A stretch of DNA of 64,000 bases from Amyelois transitella (lineage: Eukaryota; Arthropoda; Insecta; Lepidoptera; Pyralidae). Positions within the stretch are counted from its first letter, which is position 1, and each line of letters starts with the position of its first letter. The stretch covers positions 8,021,001 through 8,085,000 of the forward strand of contig NC_083509.1 of NCBI RefSeq assembly GCF_032362555.1, in the 5' to 3' direction. Positions 13,701-24,375 of this stretch are shown piece after piece. The notes beneath the pieces are model-generated. The model was not told the DNA's origin. It did not search any database and saw only the letters and a list, made by a program, of their open reading frames with translations. Position numbers and translations under genes: made by a program.

Positions 13701-16133
13701 GTGAATATTAGTTAATTTATTTTTTGAGAAACCACGGGTACGGGTACCTAATGCGGAAATTTAAGTTAGCCCCATTAGGGCTGCGGGCGTTAGCTACTTT
13801 GAAATAATTTTAGAAGTAACGTGTCTTTCCGTCTAATCTTTTGACGGTTGGCATTGTCTTATACGTAAGGGATAAAAACTTTGTATGTAGGTCTAATATG
13901 TGTAATTTCTATAAATTCCATTGAACTTGTCAAATGCGAATGAAACACAAATCCATAGTTAATCATGCCTAACTTCGACACCGGCTCACGAAGCGTCATT
14001 TGATACACTTTAGTTGCGAAATCATTTGGCAGATTTCAATTTAGTCTTCGGAATTTATTGAAGAGATTGTGATTCGATTACTTAATATAAATACTGTACC
14101 TATAAATATATGTAGTATAATAATAAAAAAAAGTGTTGAGTTTTTTCAAAATAGGCTTGGCACATAGAAATTAGAATAATATAAGACTATAGACATGGCC
14201 AGTTTTGGTGAATGTAACGTCAAACATTCCGGCTCCTTCTTTGGAATTCTGGGATGAGCAAATGGACTTCTATTACTCCCCATTGTAAAAGACTATTTTG
14301 TTAATAAAATACATTATTATTCTGGCAGAGAGTTCATGCTTAGACCACACGCTATTCTGAGGTTCAGCTCATTCTGCCCCTCCTCTTCCTACACCATGAC
14401 TATGCTTATCTAAGAAGGAGAGTGCTATTTATTTTATTGTGAATGTTATTTTATTTTAATAATTGAATGCACAAATTCTCTAGCATTTTATTCTTCAAAA
14501 ACATGCTTTTTTTGGCTCGTTACCTAAACATTCTTATTCTTTTACAAGTTCGAGTCCCAACAAAAACAAGATATGTATTATTTTTTATTAAAAATATATT
14601 TTTTTGTGTTGTTTGAGTATTTTATATAAAAAAACTGAAAATCTATAAATACTAAAACGGTAAAAATATTTTGTCTGTTCATTTTATATTTTGACTGAAA
14701 CGGATAAAGAAATTTTTTTTAACATTTTTTGTCTTTCTGTTTGTATCTGACTGAATGATTAAGATTCAACTCGAACTTTACGCGGACGAAGTCGCGGGCA
14801 ACAGCTAGTTCTTTTATAAATGTTTATTTGGATTTCTGTAATGACCTAAAAATGTCACGCGGGCATTGCCTTTACTGAAGACATCATTTCACGATTCTCG
14901 GGAAAACCATGAAAATAAGCGGTTTTAAATTACACCAGATAACGATCAGAAGACATCGTAGTGAACTGCATAATATAATATTTAGATACGCTATGCGTAT
15001 TACATCACACATATAGAAGAAAGAAGCAATGTCTCGTTACAAAATCGAATCTAATCTTGTGTATCCAGTTTCTATTTTGCGAATTCCTCAACCACATCAA
15101 GATTATTTTGACATTTTTCATAATGTTCTGTTCTGTTATTATTTAGAATACGTAGATAATTATTTTAAATAACGCCGCTGCCATTCATGCTGTTAATTTC
15201 TGGAATATTTTTTTCCAAAAAGATATTTCCGTATGAGAAACACCCACCCAATATATTATGAACATAGATTAGTTTTAAGTAACTTATAAAGATTAATGAT
15301 AAAGTGTATGTATGTACTGAGGTCGGTCAAGAGACATGGTGACGTGATGTACATCAACTCGTCCCTTTTACGTTTACTTTCACCAGGAAACGATACCTTC
15401 AACACTGTAAGTAACATCGACACAATAGTTTAATAATGTTTTTTTTTTCACAAAAACAAACAAATCTTTCTCTTTTCTATATACATATGTGTCGATGAAC
15501 GTTGAAATGTTGAGTCATGTTTGTTTTATTGTTAGAGATGCCGCCACAAAGTCCGGGTAATTCGGCTAACCACAAAACAAAGAGATTAACTTTAAGTCTG
15601 TAACTGGACGTTGGCTTTTGACACTTTTATTGTTGGTTTTAGTATCATAAAAATAAACGAGTCGACCAGGATTCGAAATACAAGTTTTACAAATGGCCAA
15701 TTTCTCCGAATTCTTCTGTATTTGCTACTGCTGCTGAATAATACTTATTTCTGAGCTGGGTAATACTAACTACCAAAACACTGTGTTAAATGGACTTAGA
15801 TTCAATCTCTTCGTGTTTTTTTCTTTTTCAGTCGATTTAAGAAATGGGTAGGCCATTAGGTGGAGACCAGCAGTTTTTGAAATTGGGCTTCAAGAATGGA
15901 AGTGGCAGCACATAGTAAGGTAGTAGGTAGGTACGTGGTGGGTACTTAAGATAAAGGAATAATAAAACCATAACGTAATTTAACTTTAATTTACGACAGA
16001 CGCGACGATTCCACCACTTCAAGTTATGTATTTATATTTTTCGTAATACCTACAGTGTGCTACGTTGAAAGGTGTACCTACCACTTTCGTAGCGTAGGAA
16101 TTTTCGAATTTCTCGAAGCTAATACTTTTTTTA

Positions 16134-16169
<36 letters not shown>

Positions 16170-19100
16170 AAAAATAAGTTCCAATGTTTGATGTACATGA
16201 CCCCAGATATCGCTTTATTGATTAAATATAAAGAAGGAAAAAACACTATTTGCCTTCATCTCAATCAATTACATCTCATAACAATACAAATTATGAGGAA
16301 ATATTGGCAGCTGTTTGTAATCAACGTATACAAAAAAATATAATAATAAAAACAATGATTGATTTCATTGGTAATCATAATTTGTTCTGAAATGGCTTCT
16401 TTAAGAGGTTGGAATTTATATTATTTATCCGTTCTTTTTATAATTAGACTTGCTTGCCTGAGGCCATATCATTTTGAAGAAGAATTGTAAGTTGTTTTAT
16501 ATAAAAATAATTATGTTTAAGTATTGTCTTTCCATTATGAACATTCCTTTTCTTATCTAATGTAGTAGGTGCAGAATAACTGAAACTACAGATTCTATTG
16601 TCAAAGTTTCAAATCTATGCCACTACGCAGAACCATTCCACATTTAAAACAACCTGTGGGGGTATTTATATTCCCTGTTTTTATTCCGTTCCGATATGTT
16701 TTTGATAGAGACAGAGTATACACATAGGCACATTATTAAAATTCGCAAATAGGTAGTCCTGCTTTGCAAAACAAAATAACTCAACTAAGGATAGGTACAT
16801 CTTCAGTACCCCGTAGGTAATTTTCCTGAGGTTTTAACCTCACGTACGTCACGTTAAATTCCCAATGTGATATCAAACGAAGAGCTCTGAACAAAGCTAT
16901 ACGATCTGCTATGGTATTGACACACTAAAAGCCCACTTAGACCATTAATGAGCGATCCGATCCGTGTCAATTCATGGCTCGTGATCCACAATCGCACAAT
17001 GGGAGCACAACATTTCGATCGATTGCGCAAACTCCCGACCTTCATACGATATATCCTTTCTATACAATTTTTTTACACTAGTTTATGATATATCTACCTA
17101 TAGATATGATAAATAAAGGTAAAATATATAAGAGAATATAATTAACACAATCAAAGTCAACATAGTTTATCGTATGCGTAACTAGCAATTTCAAGGGTTG
17201 TAGAGATAAGTATATTATGAAAGAGATAAGTATTTTTTAAGTTTTAACCAAATTTCTGTTTATGGATGGGATGGAACCTCCATACTTGTTTCAGAAAATG
17301 AGGTTCTGGGTACTTACTTGTGTGTTTCGTTAAGTATATTTTTTTAATTTGCTACATACATGTCAAGTACTTAGGTTCTTTTTTATTTATGATATAAATT
17401 TAAGTTACTCAATAAAATTATAACATGCCAATTAATATTATTTATAAGTCGGTTACGACTTCTGACATCACTGCGGATGCTGTTTTAAGCGGATATTCTT
17501 TATTTATTAGCTGTTATCGAAAAACCAATTAGGTACAAAATAACGCCATCATTCATCCTGCGTACCTTAAAAAAAATGATCAAAGTCAGCAATTAACTGA
17601 TTTAAAAAATCTTCATTAGTCAAAATGAATTAATAGATATAAATCATATCTACTACGCGCGTGAGTCTCTATCGATAAGTTTGATGAATGATTCACTCAG
17701 TTAGTCAAAATTTTATATCAATGGCTGTTCAATAAAGATAATAAATAACAAGGTGAAGTTTAATTGCGGTTGAGGATTTATCATTATCAAGGACGCTCAC
17801 GTTGTGCGTGTTACAAAAATTTGGATGCTGCGATAAATAATTGCAGCGTTTCTAATCGAGATTAAATCTTAGCACCCAACAAGACTGTTCAGTCAATGTA
17901 ATGATTATTGTTCCTCCTGGCGTAAGTCCCAATCATACGTCCTGATTGCGACTTCTCATGACCTATCGGAAGAGAGGCACGAGGTAGGCCTGATCCTGGA
18001 ATGGGTACCTAACTCAGGTTTTTATACGAAGTGATTCCTATCTGACTATCGCAACCTTTCAGCGGAACCTAACTCATATTGGATCATTCAGTTGTCTGAA
18101 TATGTTATAAATTCTCTAGCTGGGAGGAATGCGAAAATGTTTCTACCTAATTTCTTATTAACACTGTTATATAGACGTGACAGTATATTTTGTTCATGAA
18201 GCTATGAAAACGATAAGCAAATATCGGTAAACGTACACTAGACATCCCTAGGTGGACCAACGACCTCATTAGGGTTGCAGGAAGACATTTGAAGTAAGCC
18301 ACTTCGTATACTGGCCAAGGTAAGTAGGTCATGGAAGCTGCGCACGAGAGCTCTGATTATCAAAAACTCATTTGTAGGGAAAGACATCTGTTGGGTCAGC
18401 TTTGAAGGCATTTCAGTTATACAGGTGTCAAATAAAAAAAAATAATCACTTCAGAATTTCCTATAGCAAATGGCAGTTAATAAAATTTTTCACAAAAAAA
18501 AACACACTATTTGTTTTATAATCTGCAGGTATTAGCGTAGCTTTTAGTGCCTAGTCTAATGGGCCATCGATTACGTAGCGAAATATTTTGTTTGTCAATT
18601 ATTTCGTGTGTTTGCGATCCAATTAGTAATGTGCATGCCAAATGTAGTTGGTACCTTGGTACCTACATACGTGCGTTTGTCCGGTGAAGGGTTTTGGCGG
18701 TGACGAAAATGTATGGGCGCAATTGAAAGTTCAATTTAAGTAGACTTTTTTAATTATCGTTGTTGTAATTTTTGGCAGTAAATTATTTGTTGATTTACTA
18801 AAAAAATAGGATCCATTTTAATTTACTTATTAAAACAAGTTTAAACCCGAAGGTTAAGCTTGTCGTGGGAAAGTTTTTTTGTATGTTTATATTTCCCTTT
18901 TAACGCTGACATTATTGCATTACCTACTATTTATGATTTAGCATAACTATAGGATATAGTAGTACGAGCATAGTATTGCGAAAAAAGTTTACATCTACAT
19001 AAACTTGCGGTAAATAAGTATGATGTTATTAACGAATAAAAAGAAATAATGACATCAAAAAAAGTTTATTACGACTGTTTTAAGGTATGAAGGTATAGTT

Positions 19101-21252
19101 GTTGTGGATAAATTGTAACACCGAACAATGCGTAGGCTACATTTTATACGCGAGCGATGCCGCGGACAGAATTTCCTTTGTTTTTTTTTTATGTAATACA
19201 TACATTTGTAAAACAAAAAAAGCCATACATACATACCTATATACACACACATAATCACGTCTATATCCCTTGCAGGGTAGACAAAGCCAACAGACAAAGT
19301 CATCCATAGAAAAGAGATGTTTTTTTTTCTATTGGTGCCGGGAATCACAAAGCAAAAAATAATCATTTTAAACTAAAAAAGTTAAATGTTCATTAAAATT
19401 ATTTACACTATTATACTCAAGGAGAATTACTTATTCAAGTTACTAATAGTTCTTTAAGCTATGCAATTGTGCCTGAGATAATTTCGTTAATAACAAAAGC
19501 TTCGTAAGAGCGAGGAAGGGAAATTACACTATGGTCCGTCGTGAGAGATATTCCGCTTGAATTACAAACAAATGGTTTTTAGTAGTTTGAACTCATTTCA
19601 CTGTGCAAGTGTGTTTCAAGGGCTTAAATTACTTAAACGTACTTTATATGATTTATCTACTTACCTACATACATATAGTCACGTCTATAACCCTTGCGGG
19701 GTAGACAGAGTCAACAGTCTTGAAAAGACTGAAAGGCCTTTAGGCTACAGGAAGAAGTTTGATAGCCTCAGACGCTTTTTATGAAATCTATGGGAAAGAT
19801 ATGGATATTCTATTATAAAGTACTGGGTACCATACGACATTCTAATCTATGTACACTGTAAATATTTTTCTTTTATTTTGTCACTCAAATGTGCTACTGC
19901 CTTGAATAAAATACGTCGATTTTATAAGTGCCACAGTCCCATGGAACGGAATAGTCTTGTCTCACTATGGAACAACTATATAGGCTAGTGGGATAGAATG
20001 CTTCAGTAATAAGACAAGTGACCGCTACCATCTGGCAACTTCCTATGTGCTTATCCACTAGATTAAATTAGGTTTTTAGATTATCTTAATTCAGTTGAAT
20101 GGAATATGTACACACAAACAAAGCTAAAAAGGGAGATCTCTGAATTCTTTTTTTTTCAATGTCGGAAAAACATCCCTACTATCCCCAAGGATTTGAGATA
20201 CAATACACGGAATTTCTGAAATTTATGCAGTGCTCATTCAGAGGACCTTCTTCATCCTCTTGGCTGTAGGTTACATCCTCACCACTCTGGAAAGGAGCAC
20301 GGGTTACGCTCTTGACTATAGATTCTGGATTGGGTGAGTAAGGTTTTGACAAGAACCGACTAAACCCGTATTGTATCAATCAGTAGTATCAACCTTATTC
20401 AGAGAACCTGATGCAGATAAATTATGCTCGAGCTAAGTTAGCAAGAGAGTTCATGGGTTAGACCCGCTTTTGGACCTTGTGCGTCAATGCGATGAGCTTC
20501 AAAAGACGGTAATTTAAGCTTTTGTAAAAATATGTACCAAACCTATTCTTTATTAACTTCGGTACCCGGTAAAAAAAGGGATGACCATTTTTGGAGTTCG
20601 GTAGAAACAGAATTGCATCATGTTGTGGATATTGCCATATTCTTCCGAAACGTGAATGTGAACAAATGAAGTGAAGGCTGCATTAATGTAGGTACTATTA
20701 TTTTATTACTTAAGAATAAGTTCATTTAACTTTACCAAGACTTTTCCAAGACCGACCGAAACGTAAGTAGGTATAAAAAAGAAAAATTACACAGGTGATC
20801 GGCTGCATTCCTTTTTATTTTTCAACTGATATCAAAACCTCCTTGGTTTGAAAATGTTTTATTTTATTACGAGAAGTGTTTATGTTTATTACGAGAAGTC
20901 GGTAAATTTTGAGACGATTAGGTTTATGATTTTTTCTTTAAAATGATTAACTCCCGATAATTTATGATGGGTTTTCAAAAAATAAGGATATCATCTAATA
21001 GGTATATAAGGGATATTTTTTTAATTTTTGTACTTAAATACTAAAGCTATTTATATATTTGAGGTTGTCAGAAAATTTTTTTGTGTGTTATTATAGTTAT
21101 AGTTGTGCAAGATTGTTCCATTACGTACCTAGTTACTTAGGTGTTTTTCTTCAGAACTTGGGATTCTATTCTACTATATTTCTCACATAATTAAAAAACC
21201 AAAACACACTTTTATGTACCTACATACAACTAATTTCATGTTTACTTACCAT
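4723..21252 (-). CDS. Unrecognised secreted proline-rich protein; possible propeptide
   Basis: I do not recognise this protein. Proposed exons on the minus strand: 21250-21252 (ATG only, directly followed by GTAAGT), 6786-6990, 6460-6573, 5487-5636 and 4723-4928. They join in phases 0, 1, 1, 1 and give 225 residues ending in WPYYRP. Exon 2 supplies a signal peptide (KRITCSLLCIMLASTVTA). The middle is rich in Pro, and the C-terminal 67 residues are more acidic, then basic. Basic sites ERR, LRR and SYGRR are present. SYGRR resembles an amidation plus dibasic cleavage site, so a peptide precursor is possible but unproven. The single phase-compatible joins and low stop density support the model. 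The weakest parts are the GTTAGT donor at 6780-6785 and the distant first exon. Confidence 0.55.
4929..5486 (-). other. Intron 4 of the secreted-protein gene
   Basis: Bounded by a GTAAAA donor at 5481-5486 and a ttccag acceptor just above 4928. It contains open frames at 5053-5286 and at 5338 upward, but I see no phase-compatible splice signals around them, so I treat both as intron. Confidence 0.5.
6345..6412. repeat. SINE-like family B fragment
   Basis: The stretch tcctcctggcattattcccg followed by gttacatcctcac and ggagaggagc matches the head of the longer family B copy at 49125-49450. It is a fragment only, inside intron 2 or 3 of the secreted-protein gene. Confidence 0.6.
10764..10911. 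mobile_element. Foldback MITE with about 30-bp terminal inverted repeats
   Basis: The left end TAAGGGCCACCGCACACTGG is followed by cgtctttcg. The right end, on the opposite strand, reads TAAGGGCCCTCCCACACTGG then gcgtctttcg. The element is 148 bp and GC-rich compared with its surroundings. A short 3-bp duplication of TTA/TAA type is possible, but the border base is ambiguous. The superfamily is not assigned. Confidence 0.8.
11121..11282 (-). repeat. SINE family A, 3' part
   Basis: Reverse-strand copy: gtgtagacagagtc, then gactggaaggcc, gttcagctgtctgg, gacaggttgctagctcatcgc and ctaaaagaagagttccaag. It is diverged and lacks a clean tail. Confidence 0.75.
12222..12318. repeat. Foldback element with 18-bp perfect inverted repeats
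   Basis: Ends GTACCTTTATTTTATCTC (12222-12239) and its exact reverse complement (12301-12318). The interior is built of repeated acgtt/aacgt motifs, so the whole 97 bp can fold. Likely a small MITE. Confidence 0.8.
12780..13030 (-). repeat. SINE family A, near full length, reverse orientation
   Basis: Begins with a (TACA)-type tail, then gacgcgattat, ggttagacagagccaacag, tctcgcaaagactgaaaggcc, gcaggttgctagcccatcg and agtcgccttttacgaaattc. It covers most of the element apart from the extreme 5' head. Confidence 0.8.
14640..14808 (+). mobile_element. Helitron-like (Lep1-type) 3' end
   Basis: Ends in acgcggacgaagtcgcgggc followed by aacagCTAG. The gcgg/cgc segments can form the short hairpin found just before the CTAG terminus in lepidopteran non-autonomous Helitrons. 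Its 5' border was not located. Confidence 0.6.
16139..16163. repeat. (AT)n microsatellite
   Basis: About 12 uninterrupted AT units. A minus-strand open frame reading IYIYIYI over this tract is an artefact of the repeat. Confidence 0.9.
17905..18110. repeat. SINE-like family B copy (diverged)
   Basis: Shares the order of blocks with 49125-49450: tcctcctggcgtaagtccca, a gagaggcacgagg block, cctgatcctggaatgggtac, aacctaactcatattggatc and gttgtctgaatatg. It lies in the large intron. Confidence 0.6.
19221..19345 (-). repeat. SINE family A, internally deleted copy
   Basis: Keeps the tail (catacatacata), the aatcacgtctatatcccttg block and gtagacaaagccaacag, then jumps to the head block ctattggtgccgggaatcac. 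About half of the element is missing in the middle. Confidence 0.7.
19662..19812 (-). repeat. SINE family A, internally deleted copy
   Basis: Tail cctacatacatatagtcacg, then gcggggtagacagagtcaac, tcttgaaaagactgaaaggcc, then the head-side block gaaatctatgggaaagat. The central part is lost. Confidence 0.75.
20265..20400. repeat. SINE-like family B fragment
   Basis: Blocks ggttacatcctcaccactct, gattctggattgggtgagta and aaccgactaaacccgtattg match the head and middle of the 49125-49450 copy. Confidence 0.6.
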
Positions 21253-22156
21253 TTGTTTCGGTGGACTGAATCAATCAAAATTATTATCGTCACTTTACAC
21301 TGGTTCTTAATAAAATAAAACTGTTCGTTTCGATAAATAAAAGTTTTCGGGTCGAAGTTGGCGCGCAATCGATCTATTCCCACCGAATTTCGCAGTGGAT
21401 TCGCACACATGTGCGAGGTAGCAACACAGTTTGTCTTCTGATTCTGCGCCCACGGTTTCGTCCGTTCACAATCTAAGTACAAAAGTCGTTCTTTCTCCCG
21501 AGAGAATAAAAGCACGTGATGCGATGAGCTAAGCCGCGTTATGAAAGCGCCTTCACAGGACTAAAACATGTAGGTGAGTAACTTTACAATGCTTTTACAT
21601 TAGTTTTAGTACTTAACTATGGTAGTGAATTAAAACTTTATTTACTATGAAAGATCGCCATTATTTTTACCGATAAATTCATAATTCTGTCTTTACAATG
21701 TTACTGGTTCAGGATTTATTATAACCATTTCCTTTTTAGGTGAGAAGATAACTTATTTTTTATATTGTGTTATTTTTAAGCGTTTTGTATTAAGACTTCT
21801 TTAAAGCTCCAGCTACACAGTCTTCAAAAATTGAAGTTTATAAAATGACAATCATGACAAGAAAAGTGTGATAATATCAAGATAATGCGGCGATTGTGGA
21901 AAAACAATTTTCTATAAATGTTTGATTTTATAGAAAATATACGCAATGACATTTCAGAAGAGATTATAGAAATTCTCGATTATATATCTAATAGAAGTCT
22001 TAATTTATACGACAGAATTACCGGTAATCTAATGTTAATTCTTAGAACACAGTTCCAGAAACCTCGACGTGGCGAAGATTTTTTAGTATGAAATATATTT
22101 AATCATAATTATTATAACTTCTACAAAATTACTGGTGAAAGTAAAATAGCAAAATT

Positions 22157-23152
22157 ATGGATGACTTTGAAACTGATGGCGCTACTGAAACAACAGAAAC
22201 GACTAATGTTGAAGATTTAAAAGAAGGTGCCGATCCGGAGAAAGTAGGTGAAGAAGGAGCTCGTGGTGACGGTGGAGAAGAGGTGGATGGTGAACATATA
22301 GAGGGAGAACATGTTGAAGGAGAACATCTCGAAGGTGAACATGCTGAAGGGGAACAAGTTGAAGGTGAACACGTAGAAGGCGAGCACATTGATAAAGAAA
22401 AAGTTTTAGGAGAAGGAGAAGAGTTATTAGGCGAGGAATTAGCAGGTGAAGGATTAGAAGAAGAAACTCAAGAAGGTGAGAAGCAAGAAGAAAAAGTAGA
22501 AGAAGTTGTAGAAGAGGAAGAAGTGTATGTTGAAGAACCTCCACCTGATCCAGCAGCTCCTTTCAATTTTAGTGATTCTAAAGAAGCACTGAAGGATCCC
22601 TTCCAGCTAAGACCTGATCAGCTAGCAGAAGTAGAACAGCTTTGGGAATTATATCAAAATTATACTCCTGCTTATACTGATATTGATAATTACATTACTG
22701 AAAAAGAATTACTGTATATGCTCAAAGCATTAATGCTTATGACATTCACAGAAGAACAGTTTTACGAGTTGATAGAATACTGTGTAAGACCGCCACATCC
22801 GAAAGGACACATTAATTTTGATCAATTTGTGAAGATGGTGACCATACGTCAGAGGGACTTTCTCATTGAAGATGAGTTGCGGACTGCTTTACAAGTATTT
22901 GACCCTGAGAAAACTGGTTTAGTCGACAGAGAAAACTTGAGAGAAGTGCTTCTTAAACAAGGTCATAAAATATCGCAGAAGATGGTGGATAGTCTTATTA
23001 AGGAAGTAGATATGAGCAATGACGGGACTCTTGGAATTGATGATATCGTTGGGACCATGTGCATTGATTTGAATAAAGAGGATTTGCAGATGCTAATGGC
23101 GTCATTGTATCCTGATGAGGCTCCCCCACCAGAAGATGATGAAGCAGCCTAG
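22157..23152 (+). CDS. EF-hand (calmodulin-like) protein with acidic repeat N-terminus
   Basis: Single-exon frame of 331 residues. Residues 1-130 are very acidic and include seven GEHxE-type 5-residue units at about 45-79, encoded by a 15-bp tandem repeat. Residues 152-320 are calmodulin-like. The last loop, DMSNDGTLGIDD (285-296), has usable calcium ligands. The loop DPEKTGLVDREN (249-260) is partial, and the two N-terminal EF hands are degenerate. The domain layout resembles the axonemal dynein regulatory complex subunit 8 (EFCAB2) group, so a sperm flagellar role is my best guess, held weakly. It starts about 0.6 kb from the divergent first exon of the secreted-protein gene. Lack of introns is unusual here and may mean a retrocopy origin. 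Confidence 0.85.
   Translation: MDDFETDGATETTETTNVEDLKEGADPEKVGEEGARGDGGEEVDGEHIEGEHVEGEHLEGEHAEGEQVEGEHVEGEHIDKEKVLGEGEELLGEELAGEGLEEETQEGEKQEEKVEEVVEEEEVYVEEPPPDPAAPFNFSDSKEALKDPFQLRPDQLAEVEQLWELYQNYTPAYTDIDNYITEKELLYMLKALMLMTFTEEQFYELIEYCVRPPHPKGHINFDQFVKMVTIRQRDFLIEDELRTALQVFDPEKTGLVDRENLREVLLKQGHKISQKMVDSLIKEVDMSNDGTLGIDDIVGTMCIDLNKEDLQMLMASLYPDEAPPPEDDEAA
22276..22390 (+). repeat. 15-bp coding tandem repeat (GEHxE units)
   Basis: About seven copies of a GGTGAACATxxxGAA-like unit inside the EF-hand gene. The unit length is a multiple of three, so copy-number change keeps the frame. Confidence 0.85.
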
Positions 23153-23439
23153 TACATTATACAGATACAATAATACAGATGTTTTAATTTTAAACTGAAT
23201 TTTGCGTGACGCTTCCCTTCCGAAGGCATTTCCAGGAACAAGGTTGCCCGTATCAATAGGGAGCTCTATTTTGTCTCTGTCAAACCCAAAATGGGTTAAT
23301 TCAATTCAATTCATTACAAACAAAAACATATATTTTTACCCCTTTTATAACATAGGTCATCTTCTTCAAAGATACACTCTTGACAGAGTGGCCGTGGTCG
23401 TCATGTAGGTAGTCGTGGAAGTGGAAGGGGGCATATGGG

Positions 23440-23535
23440 ACATACCTACATATAATCACGTTTAAATACACCTTGGGGGTAGACAGAGTCAACAGTCTCG
23501 AAAAGACTGAAAGGCTACCTGCGTTAGACAGATAT
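23440..23535 (-). repeat. SINE family A, 3' part
   Basis: cctacatataatcacgttta, cttgggggtagacagagtc and tctcgaaaagactgaaaggc match the tail half of the element. The remainder is lost. Confidence 0.75.
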
Positions 23536-23593
23536 GCGGTTCTTCACAAAAGAACCCCGTTATTGTTATACTCAAACCTCATTTTAAGCAGCC

Positions 23594-23720
23594 ACTGAGT
23601 CGATCGTAGGCCGTTCAGGCTCCGCTACTGGTATCTAGAGATATTGAAAGTTATCATTGATTAATTAATTTCAATATCTCTACCAGTGACGGAGCCTGAA
23701 GGGTCTCCGATCGACTCAGT
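23594..23720. mobile_element. 127-bp foldback element
   Basis: Left arm from ACTGAGTCGATCG through ctccgctactggta to agatattgaaa. The right arm is its near-perfect reverse complement, tttcaatatct through cagtgacggagcctgaa to CGATCGACTCAGT. Arms are about 50 bp with a short AT spacer (tta/attaattaa). No coding content. It looks like a MITE of unassigned superfamily. Confidence 0.85.
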
Positions 23721-24375
23721 TATATATATAAGTATGTTTAATTCCCGGCCAGGTCATGATGAGAAAGGAACTTTTTCAAGTTGGCCTGGATCTTGGATAT
23801 TTTATTTGTAAGTATTTATAATAAAATATAGTATTGTTGAAGTAGTATCTCGTAACACAAGTTTCGAACTTACTTCGAGACTAACTCAATCTGTGTATGT
23901 ACGGGACATATATATATTTATCACGGAGGGTTCTTACTACAAAACTTTATCTTTTATCTTGAATTTTTAAACAAATTGTGCGTAGCTATCAAACGTAAAT
24001 ATTTAGTTCATTGACACGTACGGACATAGGACATACAAATGCATGTTTTAATTCATGGTAGGTATACATAATCATCAGATCAAATTAATGGATGTAATAA
24101 GTACATTGTTCATATAAATACATGTATGTATAAAACGGACTTGATTTATGCATGGTGATTATTAAAATGGCAACATTGGCATCATAGAAAAAATAATAAA
24201 ATGACAGTGATATAGAATTCTAATGACATTGATAGCTGGTATTTTGAAGTTTGTTTGTTGTTTGCAAAGTTGTTTGTTTCCAATTCAGTTACACTCCACT
24301 GTAAAGTTGCATGCCGATTCCTGGTTTTCTTTTTATTTGAATTAATACCATATTAAATAGAAGACAAAAGAAGAG

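Larger units (their letters stand above)
6991..21249 (-). other. 14-kb first intron of the secreted-protein gene
   Basis: No coding exon could be supported here. It holds SINE family A copies (11121-11282, 12780-13030, 19221-19345, 19662-19812), family B pieces (17905-18110, 20265-20400), foldback elements (10764-10911, 12222-12318), a Helitron-type end (14777-14808) and an (AT)n tract at 16139-16163. Two frames at 9025-9255 and 9367-9564 (minus) look membrane-like but have no supporting context. Long first introns often carry enhancers, but I see no defined site. Confidence 0.5.
23153..24375. other. Intergenic region between EF-hand gene and Ly6 gene 2
   Basis: Holds a SINE family A fragment (about 23440-23535, minus) and the 127-bp foldback at 23594-23720. 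No additional coding exon seen. Confidence 0.6.

Noticed and set aside
16019..16246. 75-codon frame containing IYIYIYIYI
   Set aside because: Produced by the (AT)n microsatellite.
22129..22544. Minus-strand frames rich in SPSTC and LLL repeats opposite the EF-hand gene
   Set aside because: They are the complement of the GEHxE tandem repeat. The plus frame is long, has a domain and is clearly the coding one.
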